Origin: Thermodesulfatator atlanticus
GTDB taxonomy: Bacteria > Desulfobacterota > Thermodesulfobacteria > Thermodesulfobacteriales > Thermodesulfatatoraceae
Length of the DNA: 9,764 bases
Assembly: GCA_011321895.1 (NCBI GenBank)
Contig: DROK01000241.1
Location: 1 to 9,764, forward strand
Direction of reading: 5' to 3'
Each line of letters begins with the position of its first letter. The first letter of the stretch is position 1. Of the stretch, positions 1 through 8,199 are shown in pieces. A model generated the notes under the pieces. The model did no database searches. It was not told where the DNA came from and saw only the letters and a list, made by a program, of their open reading frames with translations. Position numbers and translations under genes: made by a program.

Positions 1-569
1 ACCTTTTTACGGACGTCGGCAGTGGCCCCGCTGATGTCCACCGCTTTGGTACGGACCTTCCTGAGTTTGCTCACGATGGATTTGGGACCGGTTACGTGTA
101 CTTTTCTGGGGTCCACTTTTATGCTCACTATTTTCCACCCCGGTGGGGGGCTCCCGTAGATGCTGGGCTCCACTTTCACGGTTTTGCGCGCCAATCTTTC
201 CAGGACGATTTCAAACTGAGGGGGGTCTATCCGGCTCACGTTTAGCCCGGCGGGAAGGTTTAGGTGTTTGGGCTTGATTTTTATGACGTGTTTGCCGGGC
301 TCATAATCTTTTAAATCAAGTTCGATGGTCAGGGGGTTTTTCTCAAGGGTCCTCAAGATGCTCCGGGGGCCTGTGAGGTAAACAGTCACAAAGGAGGGCG
401 GTTTTTTCACCAGGATCAGATTTCGGGGGACGTTTTTGACCTTGATTTCCGCTGAGACCTCCTTTTCTACCTTGTCTTCCAGGACCACGAAAAACCAGAG
501 TAAGACGGCGAAAAACAGGGAAAGCAGCTTTAAAAACAGATTTTGGCTCAAGCCGCGCAGGGGGTTCAT
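1..569 (-). CDS. ybbR: YbbR-domain protein (CdaR-like), 3' end outside window
   Basis: Reads leftward from an ATG at 569; 189 codons are present and no stop is reached before the window edge, so the C-terminus is missing. Residues about 10-30 form one hydrophobic segment (LLSLFFAVLLWFFVVL), a signal anchor that would place the rest outside the cytoplasm. Two YbbR-type beta repeats follow, roughly 32-125 and 129 onward, each carrying the matching phrase V-x-V-x-L-TGP-(R/K)-S-I (VYLTGPRSIL near 63-72, VHVTGPKSIV near 157-166). In the family, YbbR/CdaR binds and modulates the membrane diadenylate cyclase CdaA, and cdaA lies immediately upstream with an ATGA overlap (566-569), implying translational coupling. 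A GGAGG sits at 585-581, 11 bases before the start. The ybbR assignment is firm at family level; the direction of any regulation cannot be read from sequence. Confidence 0.92.
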   Translation of the reverse strand, partial: MNPLRGLSQNLFLKLLSLFFAVLLWFFVVLEDKVEKEVSAEIKVKNVPRNLILVKKPPSFVTVYLTGPRSILRTLEKNPLTIELDLKDYEPGKHVIKIKPKHLNLPAGLNVSRIDPPQFEIVLERLARKTVKVEPSIYGSPPPGWKIVSIKVDPRKVHVTGPKSIVSKLRKVRTKAVDISGATADVRKK

Positions 570-1363
570 TTAAAAAGGCGCCTCCGCCACCAGCGGTTTT
601 GTTCCTCAAAGCCCAAAATATTGAGTAAAAGCCTCCTTAAGGCCGATGGTTCGATATCCCGGGTAATCTTGCCGCCCAGGGCCACGGAAATGGTCCCCCT
701 TTCTTCGGAGACCACGATGGCCACGGCGTCACTTACTTCCGAGATCCCGATCGCGGCCCGGTGTCTCGTCCCCAGCCGGCTGCTAATTTTCGGGTTGGTA
801 GACAGAGGAAGGATGGCCCCGGCCACTGCCACCCGCCCTTCTCTGATGATTACCGCACCGTCGTGCAGGGGGGACTCCTTCTGAAAGATTGAGATCAGGA
901 GATCCCGGGTGACCTTGGCCTCAATGGGGACCCCGCTTTCGATGAATTCTCTAAGCCCTGTGCCCCGTTCGATAACGATAAGGGCCCCGATTTTTTTCTC
1001 TGCCAGTGCGGTTACGGCTTTTACTATTTCTTCGATGATCTGGCTGTATTCCGTGCGGGCCTTTATGAAAGGGGTCTTTCCCATCTGGATAAGGGCCCGG
1101 CGAATGTCGTCCTGAAAGACGATGATCACCACCAGAAAGATGGAGGAAAGAAAGGTACCCAGGAGCCAGTGTAGGGTGAGAAGCTGTAGTTGCCCGGCCA
1201 CAAAATACATTAAGATCAAGACCGCCAGACCGGCGGCCATCTGGACGGCCCTGGTCCCCCGAATGAGCAGGAGGATCCGGTAAAAAAGGTAGGCAACTAT
1301 GAGGATGTCAAGGATGTCTTGCCATCGAAGGAGGCTCAAATATTCGTGGATGAGAGCCTTCAC
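566..1363 (-). CDS. cdaA: Membrane diadenylate cyclase CdaA (DacA)
   Basis: 265 residues, the usual length for CdaA. It makes cyclic di-AMP from two ATP at the inner face of the membrane. Three N-terminal hydrophobic segments lie at about 17-35, 42-59 and 63-83, followed by the DisA_N cyclase domain (about 86-235). The catalytic signatures are intact: DGA at 168-170 (in SPLHDGAVII) and GTRHRAAIG at 198-206, with FQDDIRRAL at 83-91 at the start of the domain. It starts with GTG at 1363, overlapping the folP stop as GTGA, and has a near-perfect Shine-Dalgarno GAAGGAGG at 1375-1368. YbbR/CdaR follows with a 4-base overlap, the standard pairing. The short tail after about 240 is basic and aromatic (RWWRRRLFK). 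Family evidence is strong; the downstream c-di-AMP targets are not in the window. Confidence 0.97.
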   Translation of the reverse strand: MKALIHEYLSLLRWQDILDILIVAYLFYRILLLIRGTRAVQMAAGLAVLILMYFVAGQLQLLTLHWLLGTFLSSIFLVVIIVFQDDIRRALIQMGKTPFIKARTEYSQIIEEIVKAVTALAEKKIGALIVIERGTGLREFIESGVPIEAKVTRDLLISIFQKESPLHDGAVIIREGRVAVAGAILPLSTNPKISSRLGTRHRAAIGISEVSDAVAIVVSEERGTISVALGGKITRDIEPSALRRLLLNILGFEEQNRWWRRRLFK

Positions 1364-2202
1364 TGAACCTCCTTCAAGGCCTCCATTACGGAGATAACAT
1401 CTTTGGCAAAGGAGACGTTATGGACCCGAACCAGATCCACCCCCTTCAATACCGCGTAAGCGATGGTGGCGGCGGTGGCCGCGTCCCTTTCTGGCGCCTC
1501 TTTCCCGACGATCTGGCCCAGAAACGATTTCCGCGACGGGCCAAGCAAAACCGGCAGTTTCAGGCCGCGGAAAAAGTCGGCGTGTTTGATGATTTTGAGG
1601 TTGTCCTCAAAGCGTTTGCCAAAACCAAGCCCCGGGTCAAGGATAAGGCGCCTCCTGTCAAGCCCCATCCTTTCGGCAAAGGCGATCCGCTCTTCAAAAA
1701 AGGCCTTTATTTCCGCGAGCACGTCGTCGTAATGGGGGTCAATTTGCATGGTTTGCGGGGTCCCCTTCATGTGCATGAGGATGACTGGCGCTTTGTTTTT
1801 GGCACAAACCTTGGCCATCTCCGGGTCAAACCGGAGGGCACTTACGTCGTTTACGATATCGGCTCCGGCGGCCAGGGCCTCTTCCGCTACCCTGGCCTTG
1901 TAAGTGTCTACCGAGATGGGAACGTCAAAATGTTTCCTGATCAGGGCGATGGTGGGTACCACCCGTCTTAGCTCTTCTTCCAGGGGGACCGGCTGGGCGA
2001 AAGGGCGGGTCGATTCACCGCCTATATCGATGATGTCTACCCCGGCTTCAATGAGCTCTTCGGCCCGCCGGAGGGCCTTTTCCGGCTTGTAATAAAGGCC
2101 CCCGTCGGAGAAGGAATCCGGGGTTACGTTCAAGACCCCCATCACGTAGGTGTGCTGGCCCCACTCAAACTCCCTTCCTCGAATAACAAGCGGCGGTAAC
2201 AT
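1360..2202 (-). CDS. folP: Dihydropteroate synthase
   Basis: 280 residues, normal for a stand-alone DHPS. It condenses 6-hydroxymethyl-dihydropterin pyrophosphate with p-aminobenzoate in folate synthesis, in the cytosol. The TIM-barrel signatures occur in order: NVTPDSFSDGG (25-35), DIGGESTRP (59-67), SVDTYKA (97-103), NDVSAL (118-123), LMHMKGTPQTMQ (142-153), DPGLGFGK (189-196), GPSRKSFLG (221-229) and RVHNV (259-263). These include the pterin- and phosphate-binding residues expected of an active enzyme. The ATG at 2202 lies 6 bases after the ftsH stop with no clear Shine-Dalgarno, so translation is probably coupled to ftsH. The next in-frame methionine (residue 21) would remove the first barrel strand, which supports 2202. 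The gene ends overlapping the cdaA GTG by 4 bases. The ftsH-folP order is a common bacterial arrangement. Confidence 0.98.
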   Translation of the reverse strand: MLPPLVIRGREFEWGQHTYVMGVLNVTPDSFSDGGLYYKPEKALRRAEELIEAGVDIIDIGGESTRPFAQPVPLEEELRRVVPTIALIRKHFDVPISVDTYKARVAEEALAAGADIVNDVSALRFDPEMAKVCAKNKAPVILMHMKGTPQTMQIDPHYDDVLAEIKAFFEERIAFAERMGLDRRRLILDPGLGFGKRFEDNLKIIKHADFFRGLKLPVLLGPSRKSFLGQIVGKEAPERDAATAATIAYAVLKGVDLVRVHNVSFAKDVISVMEALKEVQ

Positions 2203-2208
2203 CAGAGG

Positions 2209-4032
<1,824 letters not shown>

Positions 4033-4069
4033 ATCTCTCACCTCGTGCAGAAAATTTGAGATTTTCTTT

Positions 4070-4098
4070 AATTTAAAACCTGGACAATGTTTTGGCAA
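4070..4098 (-). promoter_or_regulatory. Putative sigma70-type promoter for ftsH-folP-cdaA-ybbR
   Basis: On the minus strand, just after the tilS stop, TTGCCA (4098-4093, 5 of 6 to TTGACA) is followed by a 17-base spacer and TAAATT (4075-4070, 4 of 6 to TATAAT) in the most AT-rich stretch of the window. Transcription would begin near 4063, giving a leader of about 30 bases with GAGGTGA before the TTG start at 4032. The spacing is optimal, but the match is by eye. It does not resemble the sigma32 heat-shock consensus. Confidence 0.5.
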
Positions 4099-4101
4099 TT
4101 A

Positions 4102-5484
4102 TTAATTAGAATCCGCTGGCCTTCCCGGAGGCGAAAATTCTAAGACCAGGACCTCTTCTCCCCTGGGGGCAAAATTTTCTGCTACCACCAGGTTGGCCAC
4201 GGCGATTACTTCTCCGTCCTTTTCTATTATCGGCCAGCTTCGCCTGGCTTCGTGAGAAAGGCCCTTTTCCCAGAAGATTTTTTTGAGTTTTTTGCGCCCC
4301 CCAAGGCCTGGGACCCGGATACGGTCTCCGGGCAGGGGGGAGCGAATGGTAAGGGGAAAGCAGGCCTTTTGCGGATCAAGGAGCAGGGCTGAGGCTGGCG
4401 CTTTATCTCTTAGGCCCAGGTAAACCTTAACCGTAACACCGGTGGGCAGCTGGTAAAGACCGGGGCCCCTTATTTCTTCCCGGAAAGCCGGCGCCGAAGC
4501 CAGCCCCTTTTTGAAGACCAATCTTCCCGGTTCCCGGCGGGCTATAAATCCGCCTGGTAGAGCCACGTCTCCCCTGGTCTTTCCGGAAAGGAGGTTTTCT
4601 ATCTGTTCGAGGTGAGAAAGCCTTACCCGGAAAAGGGGGACGCCGATGGCTTTAAGGGCTTCAAGGTACATGCGGCGTCTCAAGGCCAGAGGGGTGTTTT
4701 TGAGCCCGCGCACACTCAGATGAAAGGCGTTTTCCTCCCGCCGCCCGTATTTCTGTAGCCCCTCAAGGGCCAAACACCCCAGAAATTCTTCTTCTTCTGC
4801 CACCAGCAGGGCGGTGCGTTTGAGACAATCTTTAACCCGTTTGTGGAAATGCTTTTCCAGAAAAGGGATCAACAAATGTCTCACCTTGTTGCGCAAAAAG
4901 CGGGGGTCTTTATTGCTGGGGTCTTCTACGAAGGGGATCTTTTCTTCGGCCAAGAAATTAAGAATTTCTTCCCGGGAGACCAAAAGAAGCGGCCTGATAA
5001 AAAGGCCCCCTCTTTTGACCGGGATTCCGGCCAGCCCCCGTCTCCCGGCCCCCCTTATAAAGCGCAGGAGCACTTCTTCGGCGAGGTCATCGGCCTGGTG
5101 GGCCAGGGCCACCCTGTTAAGACCGTATTCCTCGGCCAGCCTTTCAAAGAACCGGTACCTCAGTTCACGCCCGGCGGCTTCCAGCGAGAGCTTTTCCCTG
5201 CGGGCGTATTGGCGCACACTGGCCCCGGCCAGAATAAAAGGCAGGCCCAATTTTTCGGCCTCTTTCCTGACAAAGCAGGCCTCCTTGGCCGCCTCCTGCC
5301 GTAAGCCATGAAAATAATGGGCCACGAACAATTCCAGTGCGTAGGTCTCCTTAAGGCGGTAAAGGATATGAAGCAGGGCCATGGAATCAGGCCCCCCTGA
5401 GACCGCTATGAGTACCCGGTCGCCCCGGCTCAAAAGCCCGTAACGGGAGATGTCTTTCTTAACCTTGCTGATGAGCCTTGACAT
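4102..5484 (-). CDS. tilS: tRNA(Ile)-lysidine synthetase
   Basis: 460 residues, within the range of full-length TilS. It attaches lysine to C34 of tRNA-Ile2 (CAU), changing both charging and decoding from Met to Ile, and is essential in most bacteria. The N-terminal ATP-pyrophosphatase domain has the PP-loop SGGPDS (29-34), HYFHGLR (56-62, where the family has NHxLR), HQADDLAEEVLLRFIRG (129-145) and EDPSNKDPRFLRNKVRH (187-203). The usual ET of the HxxDDxxET box is EE here. A middle substrate-binding region follows, then the C-terminal TilS_C domain from about 375 (LTIRSPLPGDRIR, GRKKLKKIFWEKG). The ATG at 5484 lies inside the end of the upstream gene, a 26-base out-of-frame overlap, and no later ATG, GTG or TTG keeps the PP-loop domain complete. 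The Shine-Dalgarno is weak, so coupling to the upstream gene is likely. Confidence 0.97.
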   Translation of the reverse strand: MSRLISKVKKDISRYGLLSRGDRVLIAVSGGPDSMALLHILYRLKETYALELFVAHYFHGLRQEAAKEACFVRKEAEKLGLPFILAGASVRQYARREKLSLEAAGRELRYRFFERLAEEYGLNRVALAHQADDLAEEVLLRFIRGAGRRGLAGIPVKRGGLFIRPLLLVSREEILNFLAEEKIPFVEDPSNKDPRFLRNKVRHLLIPFLEKHFHKRVKDCLKRTALLVAEEEEFLGCLALEGLQKYGRREENAFHLSVRGLKNTPLALRRRMYLEALKAIGVPLFRVRLSHLEQIENLLSGKTRGDVALPGGFIARREPGRLVFKKGLASAPAFREEIRGPGLYQLPTGVTVKVYLGLRDKAPASALLLDPQKACFPLTIRSPLPGDRIRVPGLGGRKKLKKIFWEKGLSHEARRSWPIIEKDGEVIAVANLVVAENFAPRGEEVLVLEFSPPGRPADSN

Positions 5485-6196
5485 AGGCGATCAATCTTTT
5501 GGCCCGTTGCGGGTCGAGCTGGTAGGCCTTTTTGGCCAATCTTTCAAGCTCTTTTTTGATATCTTTGGGTTCTGGGAGGCTTACCGGTGCCGGGATAAAG
5601 CTTTCCGGGGCTGGTATTTTCTCAAGGGCCAGGCTCTTTTCCAGGGTGGTTACGGATTCTTCTAGCGAAGTGTGGCCCAAATCCGCCATGGCGGAAGGGG
5701 CTTCAAGGCTCTTTAAGAACTGCATAATCTCGCTTAAATCGTATTTTTCTTTGAAAAGTTCGATCTCGTGGTTGATCACCTCGGCCTCCACCCTGGCCTC
5801 ACGAAAGGCCTCGGCGTAATCTTCGTAAGCCTGGGTGAGCCTTTCGTAGGCGGCCAGGACCAGGTTCTTGAAACGACCTTTATTGGTGAAGCCCCGCAGG
5901 GGAAGGGAAACCAGAAGGCCCGGGTCTTCTCCTTTCCTCAAATAATCTTCGTAGAAAGGCGGCCCCTTAAGTCCGAGGAGGGAGGCCAGTTCTTCTGCCA
6001 GCGTCCGGTCTCCCAAGAGCAGGTAGAGCCTGAACCAGGCCTCCTTGACCTTGGGGAGCAGTTTTTGTTTGATCTCTTCAAGCTGTTTAAAATATTTGGC
6101 CGTATCTTCCTCGATGAGTTTGCGGAGGCCGAAATACCGTTCAGCCAGCTCCCGTTTTACCTGGTAGGCTAAAGCCTTGGCGACGTCTTCTTCCAT
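5459..6196 (-). CDS. Uncharacterised helical protein co-transcribed with tilS
   Basis: 245 residues; I do not recognise a named domain. The protein is charged and predicted almost wholly alpha-helical with no signal peptide or membrane segment, so it is probably cytosolic. An N-terminal helical block (1-75) contains ERYFGLRKLIEEDT (19-32). A loop with the distinctive basic/aromatic phrase RGFTNKGRFKNLVL (101-114) follows, then long acidic helices (115-165) ending NHEIELFKEKYDLSEIMQFL. A Pro/Ala/Ser-rich linker (166-210) leads to a basic C-terminal helix (211-243). The patterned motifs look conserved rather than random, and from memory similar hypotheticals occur in Desulfobacterota genomes, which I cannot verify. 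Its stop lies 26 bases inside tilS, so the two are coupled. The ATG at 6196 has no clear Shine-Dalgarno. A role in tRNA or envelope quality control would be guilt by association only. Confidence 0.85.
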   Translation of the reverse strand: MEEDVAKALAYQVKRELAERYFGLRKLIEEDTAKYFKQLEEIKQKLLPKVKEAWFRLYLLLGDRTLAEELASLLGLKGPPFYEDYLRKGEDPGLLVSLPLRGFTNKGRFKNLVLAAYERLTQAYEDYAEAFREARVEAEVINHEIELFKEKYDLSEIMQFLKSLEAPSAMADLGHTSLEESVTTLEKSLALEKIPAPESFIPAPVSLPEPKDIKKELERLAKKAYQLDPQRAKRLIAYVKAHQQG

Positions 6197-6204
6197 GCTA
6201 CTAT
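6177..6204 (+). promoter_or_regulatory. Weak candidate promoter for the rightward cobalamin operon
   Basis: On the plus strand, TTGGCG (6177-6182) is followed by a 16-base spacer and TACTAT (6199-6204, 4 of 6), inside the first codons of the leftward gene. Transcription would begin near 6211, about 20 bases before the cbiB ATG. It overlaps the candidate -10 of the opposing strand, so the two would compete for polymerase. Confidence 0.25.
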
Positions 6205-6229
6205 GGTGAGACCTTCAGCGAGAGACGTC
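6182..6229. repeat. Inverted repeat GACGTCT/AGACGTC around the divergent starts
   Basis: GACGTCT (6182-6188) and its exact reverse complement AGACGTC (6223-6229) flank both start regions, 34 bases apart. The GACGTC cores start 42 bases apart, about four DNA turns, so both would face the same side of the helix. A smaller CCAT...ATGG pair (6193-6196, 6203-6206) lies between them. It could be an operator for a dimeric regulator or chance; each core is partly constrained by coding sequence. Confidence 0.25.
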
Positions 6230-6231
6230 AA
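6203..6231 (-). promoter_or_regulatory. Weak candidate promoter for the leftward operon
   Basis: On the minus strand, TTGACG (6231-6226, 5 of 6) is followed by a 17-base spacer and CACCAT (6208-6203, 3 of 6). Transcription would begin at or near the ATG at 6196, giving an almost leaderless mRNA, which fits the missing Shine-Dalgarno. The -10 match is poor, and the true promoter could lie further inside cbiB. Confidence 0.2.
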
Positions 6232-7205
6232 TGGGCAGTTTTGGGCCACCTTATTTGACGGTTGCTTTGGCTTACCTTTTAGACCGCCTTTTGGGGGACC
6301 CGCATTTTTCCCTCCATCCCGTCCGCCTGATAGGGAAGACCGCCGAAAAATTAAGGCCTCTTTTTTATCCCTGGGGCAGGGTAGGGGGGGCCCTGACCCT
6401 TACCCTTACCGCCGCCCTTTGGGTGGGCCTTTCCTTTGCGGGGCAGAAGTTCTGGTTATTTGAGGCGGGCCTGCTTTATTTCTGGCTGGCGGAAAGGGCT
6501 TTAAGGGACGAGGTGCTAAAAGTAGCCCGTCTGCTTGAGGCCGGTTTGTTGCCGCAGGCAAGAAAAGCGCTTTCTTTTCTGGTGGGGCGGGAGACCAGGG
6601 ACTTGAACCCTTCTGATTGTATACGCGCGGCGGTGGAGACCGCGGCGGAGAATTTCACCGACGGGTTGGTGGGCCCCCTTTTCTGGTATTTAATAGGGGG
6701 GCTGCCGGCAGCCACCGCTTACAAGGTGGTAGAAACTCTGGATTCCATGTATGGTTACAAAACGCCCCGCTGGCGGGCTTTCGGGTTCTTTCCAGCGAGA
6801 CTGGACGACATCCTCAATTATTTGCCGGCCCGCTTGGCCGGTCTCTTTCTGGCGCTGGCGGCGGGACTTTCGGGCTATCCCTTTAGGAGGGCCTTGGGGA
6901 CCATGTGGCGGGAGGCCAGCCGGCATGATTCACCCAACGCCGGTTTTACCGAAGCCGCCATGGCCGGGGCGCTTGGAATCGAGCTGGGAGGAGAGGTGGT
7001 CTACGAAGGGAAGGTCTTTGAAAAGGGTCGTTTCGGCAAACCTCTTCGTCCCCGCCAAGTGGAGGACATTTACCGGGCTACCAAGCTCCTTGAACGGGCG
7101 TCGCTGCTTTTTGTATTTTTTATCTTGAGCTGGGAGGTCATCTTATGGAATTTCGGTTACCACCACTTGACCGGGCTGATTATGAGCGTGCTCAAAGGCG
7201 GCTAG
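6231..7205 (+). CDS. cbiB: Adenosylcobinamide-phosphate synthase
   Basis: 324 residues, normal for CbiB/CobD. This membrane protein attaches (R)-1-amino-2-propanol or its phosphate to adenosylcobyric acid, giving adenosylcobinamide (phosphate). Family signatures are present in order: LLDRLLGDPHFSLHPVRLIG (16-35), a hydrophobic segment (52-70), LVGRETRDLNPSDCIRAAVE (117-136), AENFTDGLVGPLFWYLIGG (139-157), KVVETLDSMYGYK (165-177), ARLDDILNYLPARL (189-202) and RHDSPNAGFTEAAMAGALGI (231-250). Several hydrophobic helices are seen, including one near the C-terminus (289-305). The ATG at 6231 places the LLGDP motif at the usual distance from the N-terminus; the Shine-Dalgarno is weak (GCGAGAGA). 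The last 61 bases overlap cobT in another frame. The alternative name is cobD; cbiB avoids confusion with the Salmonella decarboxylase CobD. Confidence 0.97.
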   Translation: MGSFGPPYLTVALAYLLDRLLGDPHFSLHPVRLIGKTAEKLRPLFYPWGRVGGALTLTLTAALWVGLSFAGQKFWLFEAGLLYFWLAERALRDEVLKVARLLEAGLLPQARKALSFLVGRETRDLNPSDCIRAAVETAAENFTDGLVGPLFWYLIGGLPAATAYKVVETLDSMYGYKTPRWRAFGFFPARLDDILNYLPARLAGLFLALAAGLSGYPFRRALGTMWREASRHDSPNAGFTEAAMAGALGIELGGEVVYEGKVFEKGRFGKPLRPRQVEDIYRATKLLERASLLFVFFILSWEVILWNFGYHHLTGLIMSVLKGG

Positions 7206-8188
7206 ACAGTCTTACCAAACCCCGGGGAAGCCTGGGCTATCTTGAAGAACTTGCCAAACAATACGTTTATATTACGGGTGAGCTTTTCCCCAAGCTCCCT
7301 TTAAAAAAGGCCGTTTACGTCTTTGCCGGGGATCATGGCGTGGTGGAAGAAGGGGTCTCGGCCTATCCCCAGGAGGTCACGCAGCAGATGATCCTTAATT
7401 TTTTGGCCGGTGGGGCGGGGATCAACGCCATCGCCCGTCAGGCTGGCGCCGACGTCTTCGTGGTGGACGTAGGGGCTGCGGGTGAAGTAGAAGATCCCCG
7501 GCTCATCAAACGCAAAGTGGTGGCAGGGACCAAAAACTTTTTGAAGGAACCGGCCATGACCCGCCAAGAGGCGCAGGAAGCCCTGGCCGTTGGTTATCAT
7601 TTGTCTCAGGAGGCCGCGGAGAAGGGCTACCAGCTCCTCATTCCCGGGGATATGGGGATAGGAAACACTACCGCTTCGGCGGCGGTAATCTGCGCCCTGT
7701 TAGGGGAATCCCCTGAGGAGATAGTGGGGCGGGGCACGGGAATTGATGACGCGGCCTTAAAACGCAAAAAGGAAGTGGTGGCCCAGGCCCTCAAGCGTTA
7801 TTCCTTTTCTGATCCTTTAGACGTATTGGCCAAAGTGGGTGGGGCGGAAATCGCAGCCATCGCTGGATTCTTTATCGGGGGAGCCACCAAAAGGGTCCCT
7901 GTCATCATCGATGGTTTTATCTCTTTAGCCGGTTACGTGGCGGCCCAGGCCCTGGTGCCGGAGCTTAAAGAGTTTGTCTTTTGTGGTCATTGTTCTACGG
8001 AGAAGGGGGCGGCGCTGGTGATCAAACGGCTTGGGTTGCGCCCCATCGTTGACCTTGAATTGCGTCTGGGAGAGGGGACCGGGGCCTGTTTGGCGAGCAT
8101 CGTAGTGGAGACGGCCTTAAGGGTCCTTACGGAAATGGCCACCTTCGAAGACGCCGGGGTCACCAAAGGCCGCGAGTTTGAGTCATAG
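7145..8188 (+). CDS. cobT: Nicotinate-nucleotide-dimethylbenzimidazole phosphoribosyltransferase
   Basis: 347 residues, typical for CobT. It transfers phosphoribose from nicotinate mononucleotide to 5,6-dimethylbenzimidazole or another lower-ligand base, giving the alpha-ribotide used by CobS. Visible signatures: LDSLTKPRGSLGYLEELA (20-37), FAGDHGVVEEGVSAYPQEVT (60-79), GGAGINAIARQAGA (89-102), GDMGIGNTTASAA (168-180), GRGTGIDD (195-202), KVGGAEIAAIAG (230-241), GHCSTEKGA (281-289) and LRLGEGTGA (306-314). Glu310 in LRLGEG matches the catalytic glutamate of the family. The ATG at 7145 lies inside cbiB, but GGGAGGT at 7132-7138 with a 7-base spacer and the conserved PPLD N-terminus support it. 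The preferred base (dimethylbenzimidazole or another benzimidazole or purine) cannot be told from sequence. CobS follows after 11 bases. Confidence 0.97.
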   Translation: MEFRLPPLDRADYERAQRRLDSLTKPRGSLGYLEELAKQYVYITGELFPKLPLKKAVYVFAGDHGVVEEGVSAYPQEVTQQMILNFLAGGAGINAIARQAGADVFVVDVGAAGEVEDPRLIKRKVVAGTKNFLKEPAMTRQEAQEALAVGYHLSQEAAEKGYQLLIPGDMGIGNTTASAAVICALLGESPEEIVGRGTGIDDAALKRKKEVVAQALKRYSFSDPLDVLAKVGGAEIAAIAGFFIGGATKRVPVIIDGFISLAGYVAAQALVPELKEFVFCGHCSTEKGAALVIKRLGLRPIVDLELRLGEGTGACLASIVVETALRVLTEMATFEDAGVTKGREFES

Positions 8189-8199
8189 AGACGGCCCTG

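Noticed and set aside
1420..1971. Plus-strand open frame (183 codons) opposite folP
   Set aside because: A shadow of folP, whose protein has all DHPS motifs; no ribosome binding site or family resemblance.
4814..5311. Two overlapping plus-strand open frames opposite tilS
   Set aside because: Both are antisense shadows of the TilS ATP-binding domain with biased composition.
6197..6230. Cobalamin riboswitch upstream of cbiB
   Set aside because: The leader is far too short and no B12-box-like sequence was seen near the start.
6203..6463. Plus-strand open frame of 86 codons starting before cbiB
   Set aside because: Out of frame with cbiB, which has full family motifs; the Pro/Gly/Arg-rich product has no resemblance to known proteins.
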